From contig CP107926.1 of NCBI GenBank assembly GCA_036015235.1, forward strand, positions 5,599,501-5,663,500: 64,000 nucleotides of DNA, given 5' to 3'. Positions 1 to 6,972 of the stretch are shown piece after piece. Every line of letters begins with the position of its first letter. Within the stretch, counting starts at the first letter, position 1. The position numbers and the translations under genes are program-made. This DNA comes from Streptomyces sp. NBC_00433. GTDB taxonomy: Bacteria > Actinomycetota > Actinomycetes > Streptomycetales > Streptomycetaceae. The notes under the pieces were generated by a model. It searched no databases. It saw only the letters and a list, made by a program, of their open reading frames with translations, and was not told where the DNA came from.

Positions 1-82
1 TCAGCTTGTCGCCCACGTGCGGTGCAGCGGGTGAGGCCAGGACGAGGCTGCTGGAGGCCGCGTCGGCGGGCAGGGGTGGCAT
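1..82 (-). CDS. Start of an unidentified gene leaving the left edge
   Basis: An ATG on the minus strand at 82-80 opens a frame that stays open to the edge. It reads MPPLPADAASSSLVLASPAA and then further residues. A ribosome site (GGAGAGG) lies about 11 bases upstream, and a copy of the 18-bp operator found at two other promoters of this locus lies at 150-167. Only about 27 residues are visible, so no family can be named. The shared operator suggests it belongs to the same GntR-controlled phosphonate regulon. The start and the operator are seen; the function is unknown. Confidence 0.5.
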   Translation of the reverse strand, partial: MPPLPADAASSSLVLASPAAPHVGDKL

Positions 83-149
83 GGGTGGCGGGATCCTCTC
101 CGTCCGCCGGCCGCACGGCGGGCGATGCCTCCGCGTGCCCGGCGTGGGT

Positions 150-167
150 CAGTTGGCTATACAACTT
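150..167 (-). promoter_or_regulatory. GntR-type operator, copy 1
   Basis: On the minus strand this reads AAGTTGTATAGCCAACTg, matching 17 of 18 positions of the palindromic copy at 8629-8646. It sits about 70 bases before the ATG of the gene leaving the left edge. The length and symmetry (AAGTTG, six-base centre, CAACTT) fit a dimeric winged-helix repressor. The GntR protein at 6085-6870 is the obvious candidate. Confidence 0.7.
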
Positions 168-274
168 CGACCCAGTAAGCGCTCCGCCGGGAAATGTTCT
201 GTGAACCGCGCATGGCCGAGGACCTGTCGGTGGCCTGAATTCGCGCCTCCGCCGCCGCCCCCCGGACACGCGTC

Positions 275-299
275 GGCCCCCGGGCGGCGTCCGGGGGCC
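275..299 (-). terminator. Stem-loop terminator after the SMR gene
   Basis: GGCCCCCGG (275-283) pairs with CCGGGGGCC (291-299) around a 7-base loop. It starts 25 bases downstream of the stop codon of the SMR gene. There is no clear U-tract, as is usual for intrinsic terminators in high-GC actinomycetes. Confidence 0.5.
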
Positions 300-323
300 G
301 GGTCGGGCCGGGGCGTTACGTGC

Positions 324-644
324 TCAGTGGGCGCCGTGGATGTTCAGCACCACGACGCCCGCGATGACCAGGGCGATCCCCGCCCACTGGAGCCACCCCA
401 GCGACTCGCCGAAAGCCGCGGCCCCGATGGCGGCCACCGCGGCGGTGCCGACGCCCGACCAGACCGCGTACGCCAGCGACACCGGGATACGGACGAGGGC
501 GCGGCCGAGCAGCGCGAACGACAGCAGGTAGCCGACCGCCACCGCGACCGTGGGCCAGAGCCGGGTGTATCCGTCGGTGAGTTTCAGACAGCTGGTGGCG
601 CAGACCTCGGCGGCGATGGCGAGCGCGAGCAGCACGTAGGGCAC
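324..644 (-). CDS. Small multidrug resistance (SMR) efflux protein, EmrE/Qac subtype
   Basis: This 106-residue protein spans four predicted membrane helices and is the usual SMR length. Glu13, in the AAEVCAT motif of helix 1, matches the proton/substrate-binding glutamate of EmrE. The AYAVWSGVG motif in helix 3 matches the Qac-type subgroup, which exports quaternary ammonium cations, rather than guanidinium exporters. It starts at a GTG (644-642) with AGGAGT six bases upstream, 12 bases after the HAD gene, so the two are probably cotranscribed. Exporting a quaternary amine would fit a locus that may degrade trimethylaminoethylphosphonate to glycine betaine, but that link is inference. Confidence 0.85.
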   Translation of the reverse strand: MPYVLLALAIAAEVCATSCLKLTDGYTRLWPTVAVAVGYLLSFALLGRALVRIPVSLAYAVWSGVGTAAVAAIGAAAFGESLGWLQWAGIALVIAGVVVLNIHGAH

Positions 645-656
645 GGTGACTCCTGG

Positions 657-1385
657 TCAGGTCCGGGTGGCGGCGAGCGCGGAGAGCAGCACGAGGTCGA
701 CGTCCTCCAGGCTGCCGAGCACCACCACCCCCGGTTCCTCGGGGATCGGCACGGTGGACGGGACCGCGACCGCCCGGCACCCGGCCGCGAGCGCGGCGGC
801 CAGGCCGACGGGGCTGTCCTCCACCACCACGCAGTCCCGCGCCGCCACCCCCAGCCGCTCGGCCGCCCGCAGGTACGGGTCGGGCGCCGGCTTGGTCCTC
901 GCGGTGTCCTCCGCCGCCACGGTCAGCGCGAACCAGTCCGCGCCCAGGGCACGCAGCACCACGTCCACCACCCGGCGCGGCGAGGCCGTCACCAGCGCGG
1001 CCGGCACGCGGGCGTCCCGCAGTTCGGCGAGCAGCCGCAGCGCGCCCGGCCGGGGGCGTACCTCCTCGGCGACCAGGGCGGCGAAGGCGGCGTCCAGCTC
1101 CCGCGTGAGCCGCGCCTCGGCCAGGTCGGCCACTGCCTCGGCGGCGGCCTCTCCCGTCGGCGCGGCTTGCCCGGCCGTCCCGCCGGTCACGCGGAGCAGG
1201 TGCCGTGCGGTGTACGCGGCCGGGCGGCCGAGCACGTCCGGCAGGTCGGCGTCGGTCGGCCGGTAGCCCATCCGCAGGGCGGCATCCTCGACGGCCCGCC
1301 ACCACAGGTGCTCGGTGTCGACGAGGGTGCCGTCCATGTCGAACAGGACGGCGGCGGGCAGGGCGTCAGCGATACGGAGGTGCAC
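657..1385 (-). CDS. HAD-superfamily phosphatase (beta-phosphoglucomutase-like)
   Basis: A 242-residue HAD hydrolase. Motif I is FDMDGTL with the nucleophile and acid/base aspartates, motif II is the TAS serine/threonine region, motif III is the Lys of TKPAPDP, and motif IV is VVEDSPVG. The cap insertion after motif I is helical (subclass I). The start chosen is the GTG at 1385-1383, ten residues before motif I. The frame stays open further upstream, but that part is low-complexity and Arg-rich. It precedes the SMR gene and follows the phosphonate-type importer in the same direction. It could be a phosphatase or a phosphonatase-like enzyme; the catalytic Lys of the PhnX cap cannot be identified with certainty. 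Confidence 0.75.
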   Translation of the reverse strand: MHLRIADALPAAVLFDMDGTLVDTEHLWWRAVEDAALRMGYRPTDADLPDVLGRPAAYTARHLLRVTGGTAGQAAPTGEAAAEAVADLAEARLTRELDAAFAALVAEEVRPRPGALRLLAELRDARVPAALVTASPRRVVDVVLRALGADWFALTVAAEDTARTKPAPDPYLRAAERLGVAARDCVVVEDSPVGLAAALAAGCRAVAVPSTVPIPEEPGVVVLGSLEDVDLVLLSALAATRT

Positions 1386-1696
1386 GTGGTGCCGTTCGTA
1401 GAAGGGGCGGGGGGAGTGGCGAAGTGCGGGGGCTCCGGAACGTGTCGGCGCGCACACGTGACAGGGGCGGGGCCCCGGTGTGCGGACCCGCGCCCGGCCG
1501 CGGGGCGCGCACCGCGAGGGCGCGGCCCCGGCGCCGACCGGGACTCGCCCCCGTCGGCGCCGGGTGCGGTCCCGGTGCGGGACATGCCCCGGCCGGTCCC
1601 GGGCGCGGGGCACGCCCCGGCCGGTGCCGGCGGTGCGGCTCGGCCCCCGGCCGGGCGGGCGTCAGGGGCGCGGCCCGGCGCCGGGCGCGGCGCGGG
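1386..1696. other. GC-rich spacer between importer ATPase and HAD gene
   Basis: These 311 bases have no convincing gene. They are dominated by G and C, with a repeated GCCCCGGCCGGT near 1587 and 1612. The HAD reading frame stays open through part of it, but codon use is poor. A terminator or internal promoter may lie here; no consensus element is clear. Confidence 0.4.
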
Positions 1697-2785
1697 TCAG
1701 GGCCTGCGGCCGGCCACCAGCACCGGGCGGTCCGGCAGGGTGACCGCCGCGGGGGAGCCGACCGGCAGCGCGGCGGCCTCCTCGGTGGGCAGGTCGGCCT
1801 TGGCCTCGGCGCCGTCCGGGAGCCGCACGGTCAGCCGGGTGACCGCCCCGAGGAAGGAGGCGGCCACCACCGTGGCGGCCCCCCGCGGGTCGGCGGACAC
1901 CCGCAGCGCCTCCGGCCGGACCAGGGCTTCCAGCGAGCCGGCGGCGGGCATCTCGCCCGCCACCGGGAGCCGCCGCCCCAGCACCTCGACCTGGCCGTCC
2001 GGCGCCCGCAGCGCCGGGATACGGCTCATCGTGCCGATGAACTCGGCGACGAAGGCCGTCGCGGGCCGCGCGTACAACTCCGCCGGCTCCGCGACCTGTT
2101 CGAGCCGCCCGGCGCGCAGCACCGCGACCCGGTCGGCGATCGACAGGGCCTCCTCCTGGTCGTGCGTGACGAACAGGGTGGTGATCCCGAGGTCCTGCTG
2201 GAGCCGGCGGATCTCCTCGCGCAGCGCCAGCCGCACCTTGGCGTCGAGCGCCGACAGCGGCTCGTCCAGCAGCAGCACGCGCGGCTGGAGCGCCAGGGCG
2301 CGGGCGAGCGCCACCCGCTGCTGCTGCCCGCCTGACATCTGGTGCGGGAAGCGGTCGGCCAGCTGCCCGAGGCCCACCAGGTCGAGCAGTTCGGCCGCCC
2401 GGCGCTGCCGCTCCGCGCGGCCGGTGCCGCGCATCTTCAGCCCGAAGGCCACGTTGTCCACGGCCGAGAGGTGCGGGAAGAGGCTGTAGGACTGGAAGAC
2501 CATGCCGGTGCCGCGCCGGTGGGCCGGCACCTTGGTGATGTCCTCGCCGTCGACCAGCACCTCGCCGGTGTCGGGGTGCTCGAACCCGGCGAGCATCCGC
2601 AGCGCGGTGGTCTTGCCGCAGCCCGACGGGCCGAGCAGCGCCAGGAGTTCGCCGGGCCTGGCGGTCAGGTCCAGGCCCTCCAGCGCGACCGTGGCCCCGA
2701 AGCTGCGGTGCAGGCCGCGGAATTCGACGGTGGCGCCGGCGGCCGCGCCGAGCGGGGGGCGGATGTCTACTGCGGTCGCGGTCAC
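1697..2785 (-). CDS. ABC importer ATPase, PotA/FbpC/PhnT type
   Basis: This 362-residue ATPase energises the importer encoded just upstream. Walker A GPSGCGKTT is at residues 52-60, followed by the Q-loop region, the signature MSGGQQQRV, Walker B LLLDEPLSALD and the switch His in FVTHDQEEAL. A C-terminal TOBE-like domain starts near residue 270. The length and TOBE tail are typical of spermidine, iron or 2-aminoethylphosphonate importers. The GTG start (2785-2783) overlaps the stop of the second permease by four bases, so translation is coupled. The substrate is inferred from the neighbouring phosphonate-degrading fusion enzyme. Confidence 0.9.
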   Translation of the reverse strand: MTATAVDIRPPLGAAAGATVEFRGLHRSFGATVALEGLDLTARPGELLALLGPSGCGKTTALRMLAGFEHPDTGEVLVDGEDITKVPAHRRGTGMVFQSYSLFPHLSAVDNVAFGLKMRGTGRAERQRRAAELLDLVGLGQLADRFPHQMSGGQQQRVALARALALQPRVLLLDEPLSALDAKVRLALREEIRRLQQDLGITTLFVTHDQEEALSIADRVAVLRAGRLEQVAEPAELYARPATAFVAEFIGTMSRIPALRAPDGQVEVLGRRLPVAGEMPAAGSLEALVRPEALRVSADPRGAATVVAASFLGAVTRLTVRLPDGAEAKADLPTEEAAALPVGSPAAVTLPDRPVLVAGRRP

Positions 2786-3705
2786 GGCTTCTCCTGGACG
2801 TCGGTCGGTGCCGCTGCGTCGCGGCGGTTTGAGCGCGCGGGACGCTGCGAGCGCCCGCGTCCGGCGGCGGCGAGCAGCAGCAACAGCACCCAGGTGAGCA
2901 CCAGGCTGAGCACCGAGACCGACACCGAGACCTGGGCATTGCTGCCGCCCAGCGACACGATCCACACCGCGAACGGCTGGTAGCCGAGGATCGAGGCGAC
3001 GGTGTATTCGCCGAGCACCAGCGCCAGGGTGATGAACGCGGTGTTGAGCAGGGCGCCGCGCAGGTTGGGCAGCACCACCTCGACGACGGTCCGCGGCCAG
3101 CTCGCCCCGCAGTTGCGGGCCGCCTCCACCAGCGTGGCGAGGTCCAGCGCGCGCAGCCCCGCGTCCAGCGTCCGGTAGGCCAGCGGCAGCGCCATCAGGA
3201 CGTACGCGAGCAGCAGCACCACCGGGAAGTCCGGGTTCTGGATCTCGTTGAAGGTCTGGAAGAGCGGGGTGTTCGCGAAGTCGTCGGGGCCCCACCGCAG
3301 CACCGAGCTGATGCCCGCGGTCAGCGCCACCGCGGGCACCACCAGCGGCAGCGAGCAGAGCACCTCCACCAGCACCCGCAGCCGAGGCGCGGTCAGCCGT
3401 ACCGCGACCAGCGCGGGCACGAGCAGCAGCAGCGTGACCGCGATGGTGGCGCCGGCCAGCTCCAGGGACAGCCGCACGCTGGTCCAGAAGCCCTCGGTGC
3501 CGAAGATGCCGGTGTACGAGCTGAGCGTGAAGCCCTCGCCCGGCACGTCCACGGTGAAGAGCACCGAGGCGGCCATCGGCCCGAGGAAGTAGACCACCGC
3601 GACCAGGCCGACGAGGCCGCGCCACAGCCGGGGGCGGCCGCGGCGGCGGGCAGCGGCGGGCGCGGCGGTGTCCGGCGCGGTGGCGGACGGGGTCAGCGCA
3701 GCCAT
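2782..3705 (-). CDS. ABC importer permease 2 (PhnV/PotC-like)
   Basis: A 307-residue inner-membrane permease with about six membrane helices. The EAA-loop region reads EAARNCGASWPRTVVEVVLP, the docking site for the ATPase. The start at ATG 3705-3703 lies 13 bases inside the end of the first permease gene. The pair of different permeases with one ATPase is the layout of PotABCD and of 2-aminoethylphosphonate transporters (PhnSTUV). The C-terminus after the last helix is short and basic. Confidence 0.9.
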   Translation of the reverse strand: MAALTPSATAPDTAAPAAARRRGRPRLWRGLVGLVAVVYFLGPMAASVLFTVDVPGEGFTLSSYTGIFGTEGFWTSVRLSLELAGATIAVTLLLLVPALVAVRLTAPRLRVLVEVLCSLPLVVPAVALTAGISSVLRWGPDDFANTPLFQTFNEIQNPDFPVVLLLAYVLMALPLAYRTLDAGLRALDLATLVEAARNCGASWPRTVVEVVLPNLRGALLNTAFITLALVLGEYTVASILGYQPFAVWIVSLGGSNAQVSVSVSVLSLVLTWVLLLLLAAAGRGRSQRPARSNRRDAAAPTDVQEKP

Positions 3706-4649
3706 CGCGCGCTCCTTCGCTGCAACGGGATGTAGACGGCCATCACCAGGCCGGCGATCACGATCATGTCCAGGCTCAGCGCGAGCGCCACATTGCCCTG
3801 GCCCGCCAGGACGTTGCCGGACAGGGCGTTGGCGATCTGCAGGGTGATCAGCGGCACCGAGCTGCCGACGATCGCGGCGGCGGTCGCGTACGCGGCGAAA
3901 GCGCTGCCGAACAGCAGCACGAACCCGCCGGCCAGTGACGGCGCCAGGACCGGCAGCGCCACGTGCGTCCAGTACTGCCGGGTGGTCGCGCCGCTGTTCT
4001 GCGCCGCCTCGCGCCACTGGGCCCGCAGGCCGTCGAGGGCGGGCGTGATGGTGAGCACCATCAGCGGCACCAGGAAGTACAGGTAGACGAGCGTCAGGCC
4101 GGTGAAGGAGTAGAGGCTCCAGCCGTGCGAGGTGAGGTCGAGCGAGCGGGTCAGCTCGCCGGAATTGCCGAGGGTGGCGACGAAGGCGAAGGCCAGCGGC
4201 ACCCCGCCGAAGTTGGCGAGCACCCCGGAGGCGGCGAGCACGGCCTCGCGCAGCGCGCGGAAGCGCGAGGTCACCACCGCGTGGGCCAGCGGCAGTCCGA
4301 GCAGCACGCCGAGCGCGGCGGTGAGGGCGGACAGCTTGACGCTGCCCCAGAGCGCGGTGAGGTAGGCGCCGTGGACGGACCGGCTGATGTTGTCGGTGGT
4401 CCAGTGCACGCCGTCGGGCGAACCGGGCGCGGTCTTGAACGCGTTGGTGACGATCGCGAAGGCCGGCAGCCCGAAGACGACCGCCACGAAGACGATCAGG
4501 GGCAGGACGGCGAGCCAGCCGGTGGCACGCGGCCTGCGGCGGACGGCGCCCGAGCGCGGGGCGGGGGTGGCGGCAGCCGGGCCGCCGCCGGCCTCCTCGG
4601 GGGAGGGGCCGGCGGCGGTCGACGGCGTCGCGGCGCGAGCCGTGGTCAT
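3693..4649 (-). CDS. ABC importer permease 1 (PhnU/PotB-like)
   Basis: A 318-residue permease with a Pro/Ala-rich cytoplasmic N-terminus of about 40 residues, then about six membrane helices and the EAA-type loop EAAQNSGATTRQYWTHVALP. It follows the substrate-binding protein gene by seven bases. With the second permease it would form the membrane channel. The family assignment is firm; the substrate (phosphonate rather than polyamine or iron) rests on context. Confidence 0.9.
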   Translation of the reverse strand: MTTARAATPSTAAGPSPEEAGGGPAAATPAPRSGAVRRRPRATGWLAVLPLIVFVAVVFGLPAFAIVTNAFKTAPGSPDGVHWTTDNISRSVHGAYLTALWGSVKLSALTAALGVLLGLPLAHAVVTSRFRALREAVLAASGVLANFGGVPLAFAFVATLGNSGELTRSLDLTSHGWSLYSFTGLTLVYLYFLVPLMVLTITPALDGLRAQWREAAQNSGATTRQYWTHVALPVLAPSLAGGFVLLFGSAFAAYATAAAIVGSSVPLITLQIANALSGNVLAGQGNVALALSLDMIVIAGLVMAVYIPLQRRSARWLR

Positions 4650-4656
4650 CTCGCGG

Positions 4657-5814
4657 TCAGCTCACGGCCTTGGCCCAGCCGGCGAGCACGGCCTTCTGTG
4701 CCGCGTCGGTCTGGGCGGAGGTCGGGAAGACCGGGGTGCCGGTCACCGCGGGGAGCGCCGCGGCGGCGGTCTGGTCGATGGTGCCCTTGGCGGCCATCGC
4801 GGTCATCTCGACCGGGCGCGAGAAGCCCTGGAGCCACAGGTTCTGGCCCTCGGGGCTGTAGAGGAACTCCTCCCACAGGCGGGCGGCGGCCGGGTGCGGG
4901 GCGTACTTGTTGATCGCCTGGCTGTAGTACTGGGCGTACTGGCCGTCGGAGGGCACCGAGACCTTCCAGTCCAGGCCCTTGGCGGCGAACTCCTTGGCGT
5001 AGCCGGCGTTCAGGTAGTCCCAGTCGATGCTGATCGGGGTCTCGCCCTTCTCGACGGTCGCCGGGGTGGACTCCACCGGGTTGAAGTTGCCGCTCGCCTT
5101 GAGCTTGTGGAAGAAGTCCAGGCCGGGCTGGATGTCGTCCAGCGAACCGCCGTTGGCGAGCGCCGCGGCGAAGACGCCGCCGAAGGCCGAGCCCGACTTG
5201 GTCGGGTCGCCGTTCAGCGCGACCTTGCCCTTGTACTCGGGCTTGAGCAGGTCGGCGAAGGTGGCGGGGCAGACCTGGACGTGCTTGGCGTCGCAGCCGA
5301 TCGAGACGTAGCCGCCGTAGTCGTCGTAGCGCAGGCCGGTCGCGTCCTTCTGGCCGGCCGGGATGTCGTCCCAGGTGGTGACCTTGTAGGGGGCGAGGAT
5401 GCCCTGCGAGGCGGCGCTGAGCGCGAAGGAGTTGCCGAGGTCCACCACGTCGGGGGCGCGGTCCTGGCCCTTGCGGGAGGTGATGGCGTTGATCTCGTCC
5501 TGGCTGGCGCCGTCGGGGTTCTCGTCGGCGACCTTGATGCCGTACTTCTTCTCGAAGGCGGCGATGAGGGCCTTGTAGTTGGCCCAGTCCGGCGGGAGGG
5601 CGATCGCGTTGAGGGTGCCCTCCTTCTTCGCGGCGGCGACGAGCGCGTCCATGCCGCCGAGGTCGGCGGCGGACGTCGCGGTCGCCGCGCTCTTGCCTCC
5701 GCCGGCACCGGAGCCCGCGGTGCCGGAGGAGGAGGACCCGCAGGCGGTCAGGGCGAGGGCCGCGGCGGTGAGTCCGACGGCCACGGCAGCGGCGCGGACA
5801 CGGGGGGCAGTCAC
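4657..5814 (-). CDS. ABC importer substrate-binding lipoprotein
   Basis: This 385-residue protein has a lipoprotein signal: a basic N-terminus, a hydrophobic stretch and the lipobox LTAC with Cys25, followed by a Ser/Gly-rich linker. The mature part resembles family 1 periplasmic binding proteins for iron, spermidine or 2-aminoethylphosphonate (thiamine-binding/PotD fold). The GTG start at 5814-5812 has AGGAGG eight bases upstream. It is the first gene of the importer operon, and the operator at 5883-5900 lies about 70 bases before it. It probably captures the organophosphonate that the fusion oxygenase degrades; that is inference. Confidence 0.85.
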   Translation of the reverse strand: MTAPRVRAAAVAVGLTAAALALTACGSSSSGTAGSGAGGGKSAATATSAADLGGMDALVAAAKKEGTLNAIALPPDWANYKALIAAFEKKYGIKVADENPDGASQDEINAITSRKGQDRAPDVVDLGNSFALSAASQGILAPYKVTTWDDIPAGQKDATGLRYDDYGGYVSIGCDAKHVQVCPATFADLLKPEYKGKVALNGDPTKSGSAFGGVFAAALANGGSLDDIQPGLDFFHKLKASGNFNPVESTPATVEKGETPISIDWDYLNAGYAKEFAAKGLDWKVSVPSDGQYAQYYSQAINKYAPHPAAARLWEEFLYSPEGQNLWLQGFSRPVEMTAMAAKGTIDQTAAAALPAVTGTPVFPTSAQTDAAQKAVLAGWAKAVS

Positions 5815-5882
5815 GGGAGGTTCCTCCTGAGGGAAACGGTCTTCGGGCAGCAGGGATGCGCCCGGCCGCCGTTGAATGCCAA

Positions 5883-5900
5883 AGGTTGGCTGTACAACTT
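5883..5900 (-). promoter_or_regulatory. GntR-type operator, copy 2
   Basis: AGGTTGGCTGTACAACTT on the plus strand, i.e. AAGTTGTACAGCCAACCT toward the importer operon. It differs from copy 3 at two positions. It lies in the divergent region between the binding-protein gene and the GntR gene, so it could control both the operon and the regulator itself. Confidence 0.75.
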
Positions 5901-5936
5901 CCGCCAGTACGCCCGACGCCGGTGGCGGGAAGATGA

Positions 5937-5979
5937 ACGGCGACACTCCTGCCGGTGCATGGGGCAGGAATGTCGCCGT
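5937..5979. repeat. Long inverted repeat in the GntR/importer divergent region
   Basis: A 17-base arm (5937-5953) pairs with 5963-5979 around a 9-base loop. The single mismatch would be a G-U pair in RNA on one strand. It lies between the operator and the GntR start at 6085, so it would fall in the 5' leader of the GntR message or upstream of the importer promoter. It may be a leader hairpin, a second regulator site, or a barrier to antisense transcription. Confidence 0.5.
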
Positions 5980-6084
5980 CCGGTTGCGGCCGGTCCGCTA
6001 CGGGATGCCGCCCGGTGTCCACGAGCGGGTAGGGTCCAGCGGGGCGTCGGTGCGCCACCGTGTCGAGTCGGCCGAGGAGGGACC

Positions 6085-6870
6085 TTGCAGGGTGGCAGTG
6101 CGGGGCCCGTGAAGGGCACCCTCTACCGCGAGGTCGCGGCCGATCTGCGTCAGGCCATCGCCGCCGGCGCCTACGGCTCGGGCGGCCGGCTCCCCGCCGA
6201 GAGCACGCTGGCCGAGCGCTACGGCGTCTCGCGCGGCACCGTCCGGCAGGCCCTGGGCGCGCTGCGCGCCGACGGCCTGGTCACCTCCCGGCGCGGCACC
6301 CGGCGCGTGGTCCTGGGCACCACGCCGGTGCAGAGCTTCGCCGAACTCGTCAGCTTCACCAGCTGGGCCCGCTCCCTCGGCGAGGAGCCCGGCGGCCGGG
6401 TGGAGCGGCTGGAGCGGCGCCCCGCCGACGCCCGCGAGTGCGAGCAGCTGCGGGTGGAGCCCGGCGCGCAGGTCGTCTTCGTGCTGCGCGTACGCACCCT
6501 GTCCGGGCGGGCGGTGATGGTCGAGCGGACGGTCTACCCGCTGTGGATCGGCGAACTCGTCGCCCGCATACCGGCTGACGCCGTGTCGCACACCGAACCC
6601 CTCCAGGAGCAGGGCGTCGTCTTCGCCGACGCCGACCACACCATCGACCTCACCGCCGCCGACGGCGACGACGCGCGGCTGCTCGGCTGCGACGCGGGCG
6701 ACGCGCTGCTGCGCGAGCGCCGCCGCAGCACGGACCCGGTCGGGGCGCCGGTGGAATGGTCGGAGGACCGCTACCTGCCCGGCACCGTCGCCTTCACCGT
6801 GCACAATTCGCTGGCGGCCTCCGCGCTGGGCCGCCGCCACCGCAGGCCGCCCGGCGCCCAGGAGATCTGA
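6085..6870 (+). CDS. GntR-family transcriptional repressor, HutC/UTRA subfamily
   Basis: A 261-residue regulator. An N-terminal winged helix-turn-helix (about residues 8-75) contains RLPAESTLAERYGVSRGTVR, the classic GntR DNA-recognition sequence. A C-terminal UTRA effector-binding domain follows (about 95-255). The TTG at 6085 is chosen because GAGGAGGG lies five bases before it; a GTG at 6109 is the alternative but lacks a good ribosome site. PhnF and related phosphonate regulators belong to this subfamily. It is divergent from the importer operon and is the likely reader of the three 18-bp palindromes. Confidence 0.88.
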   Translation: MQGGSAGPVKGTLYREVAADLRQAIAAGAYGSGGRLPAESTLAERYGVSRGTVRQALGALRADGLVTSRRGTRRVVLGTTPVQSFAELVSFTSWARSLGEEPGGRVERLERRPADARECEQLRVEPGAQVVFVLRVRTLSGRAVMVERTVYPLWIGELVARIPADAVSHTEPLQEQGVVFADADHTIDLTAADGDDARLLGCDAGDALLRERRRSTDPVGAPVEWSEDRYLPGTVAFTVHNSLAASALGRRHRRPPGAQEI

Positions 6871-6972
6871 GCGCCGGGCGGGATCGTCGTGTACGGGCGG
6901 GCGTGTGCCCGGACGGGCCCTGCGTCCGCGTGAGGGCGGCCGGTCGGAGGGCGACCGGTCGGAGGGCGGCCG

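Noticed and set aside
6..2489. Very long open frames antisense to the importer and in many other places
   Set aside because: They are by-products of high GC content. Their composition is Arg/Pro/Gly-rich without family motifs, and they oppose genes with clear motifs.
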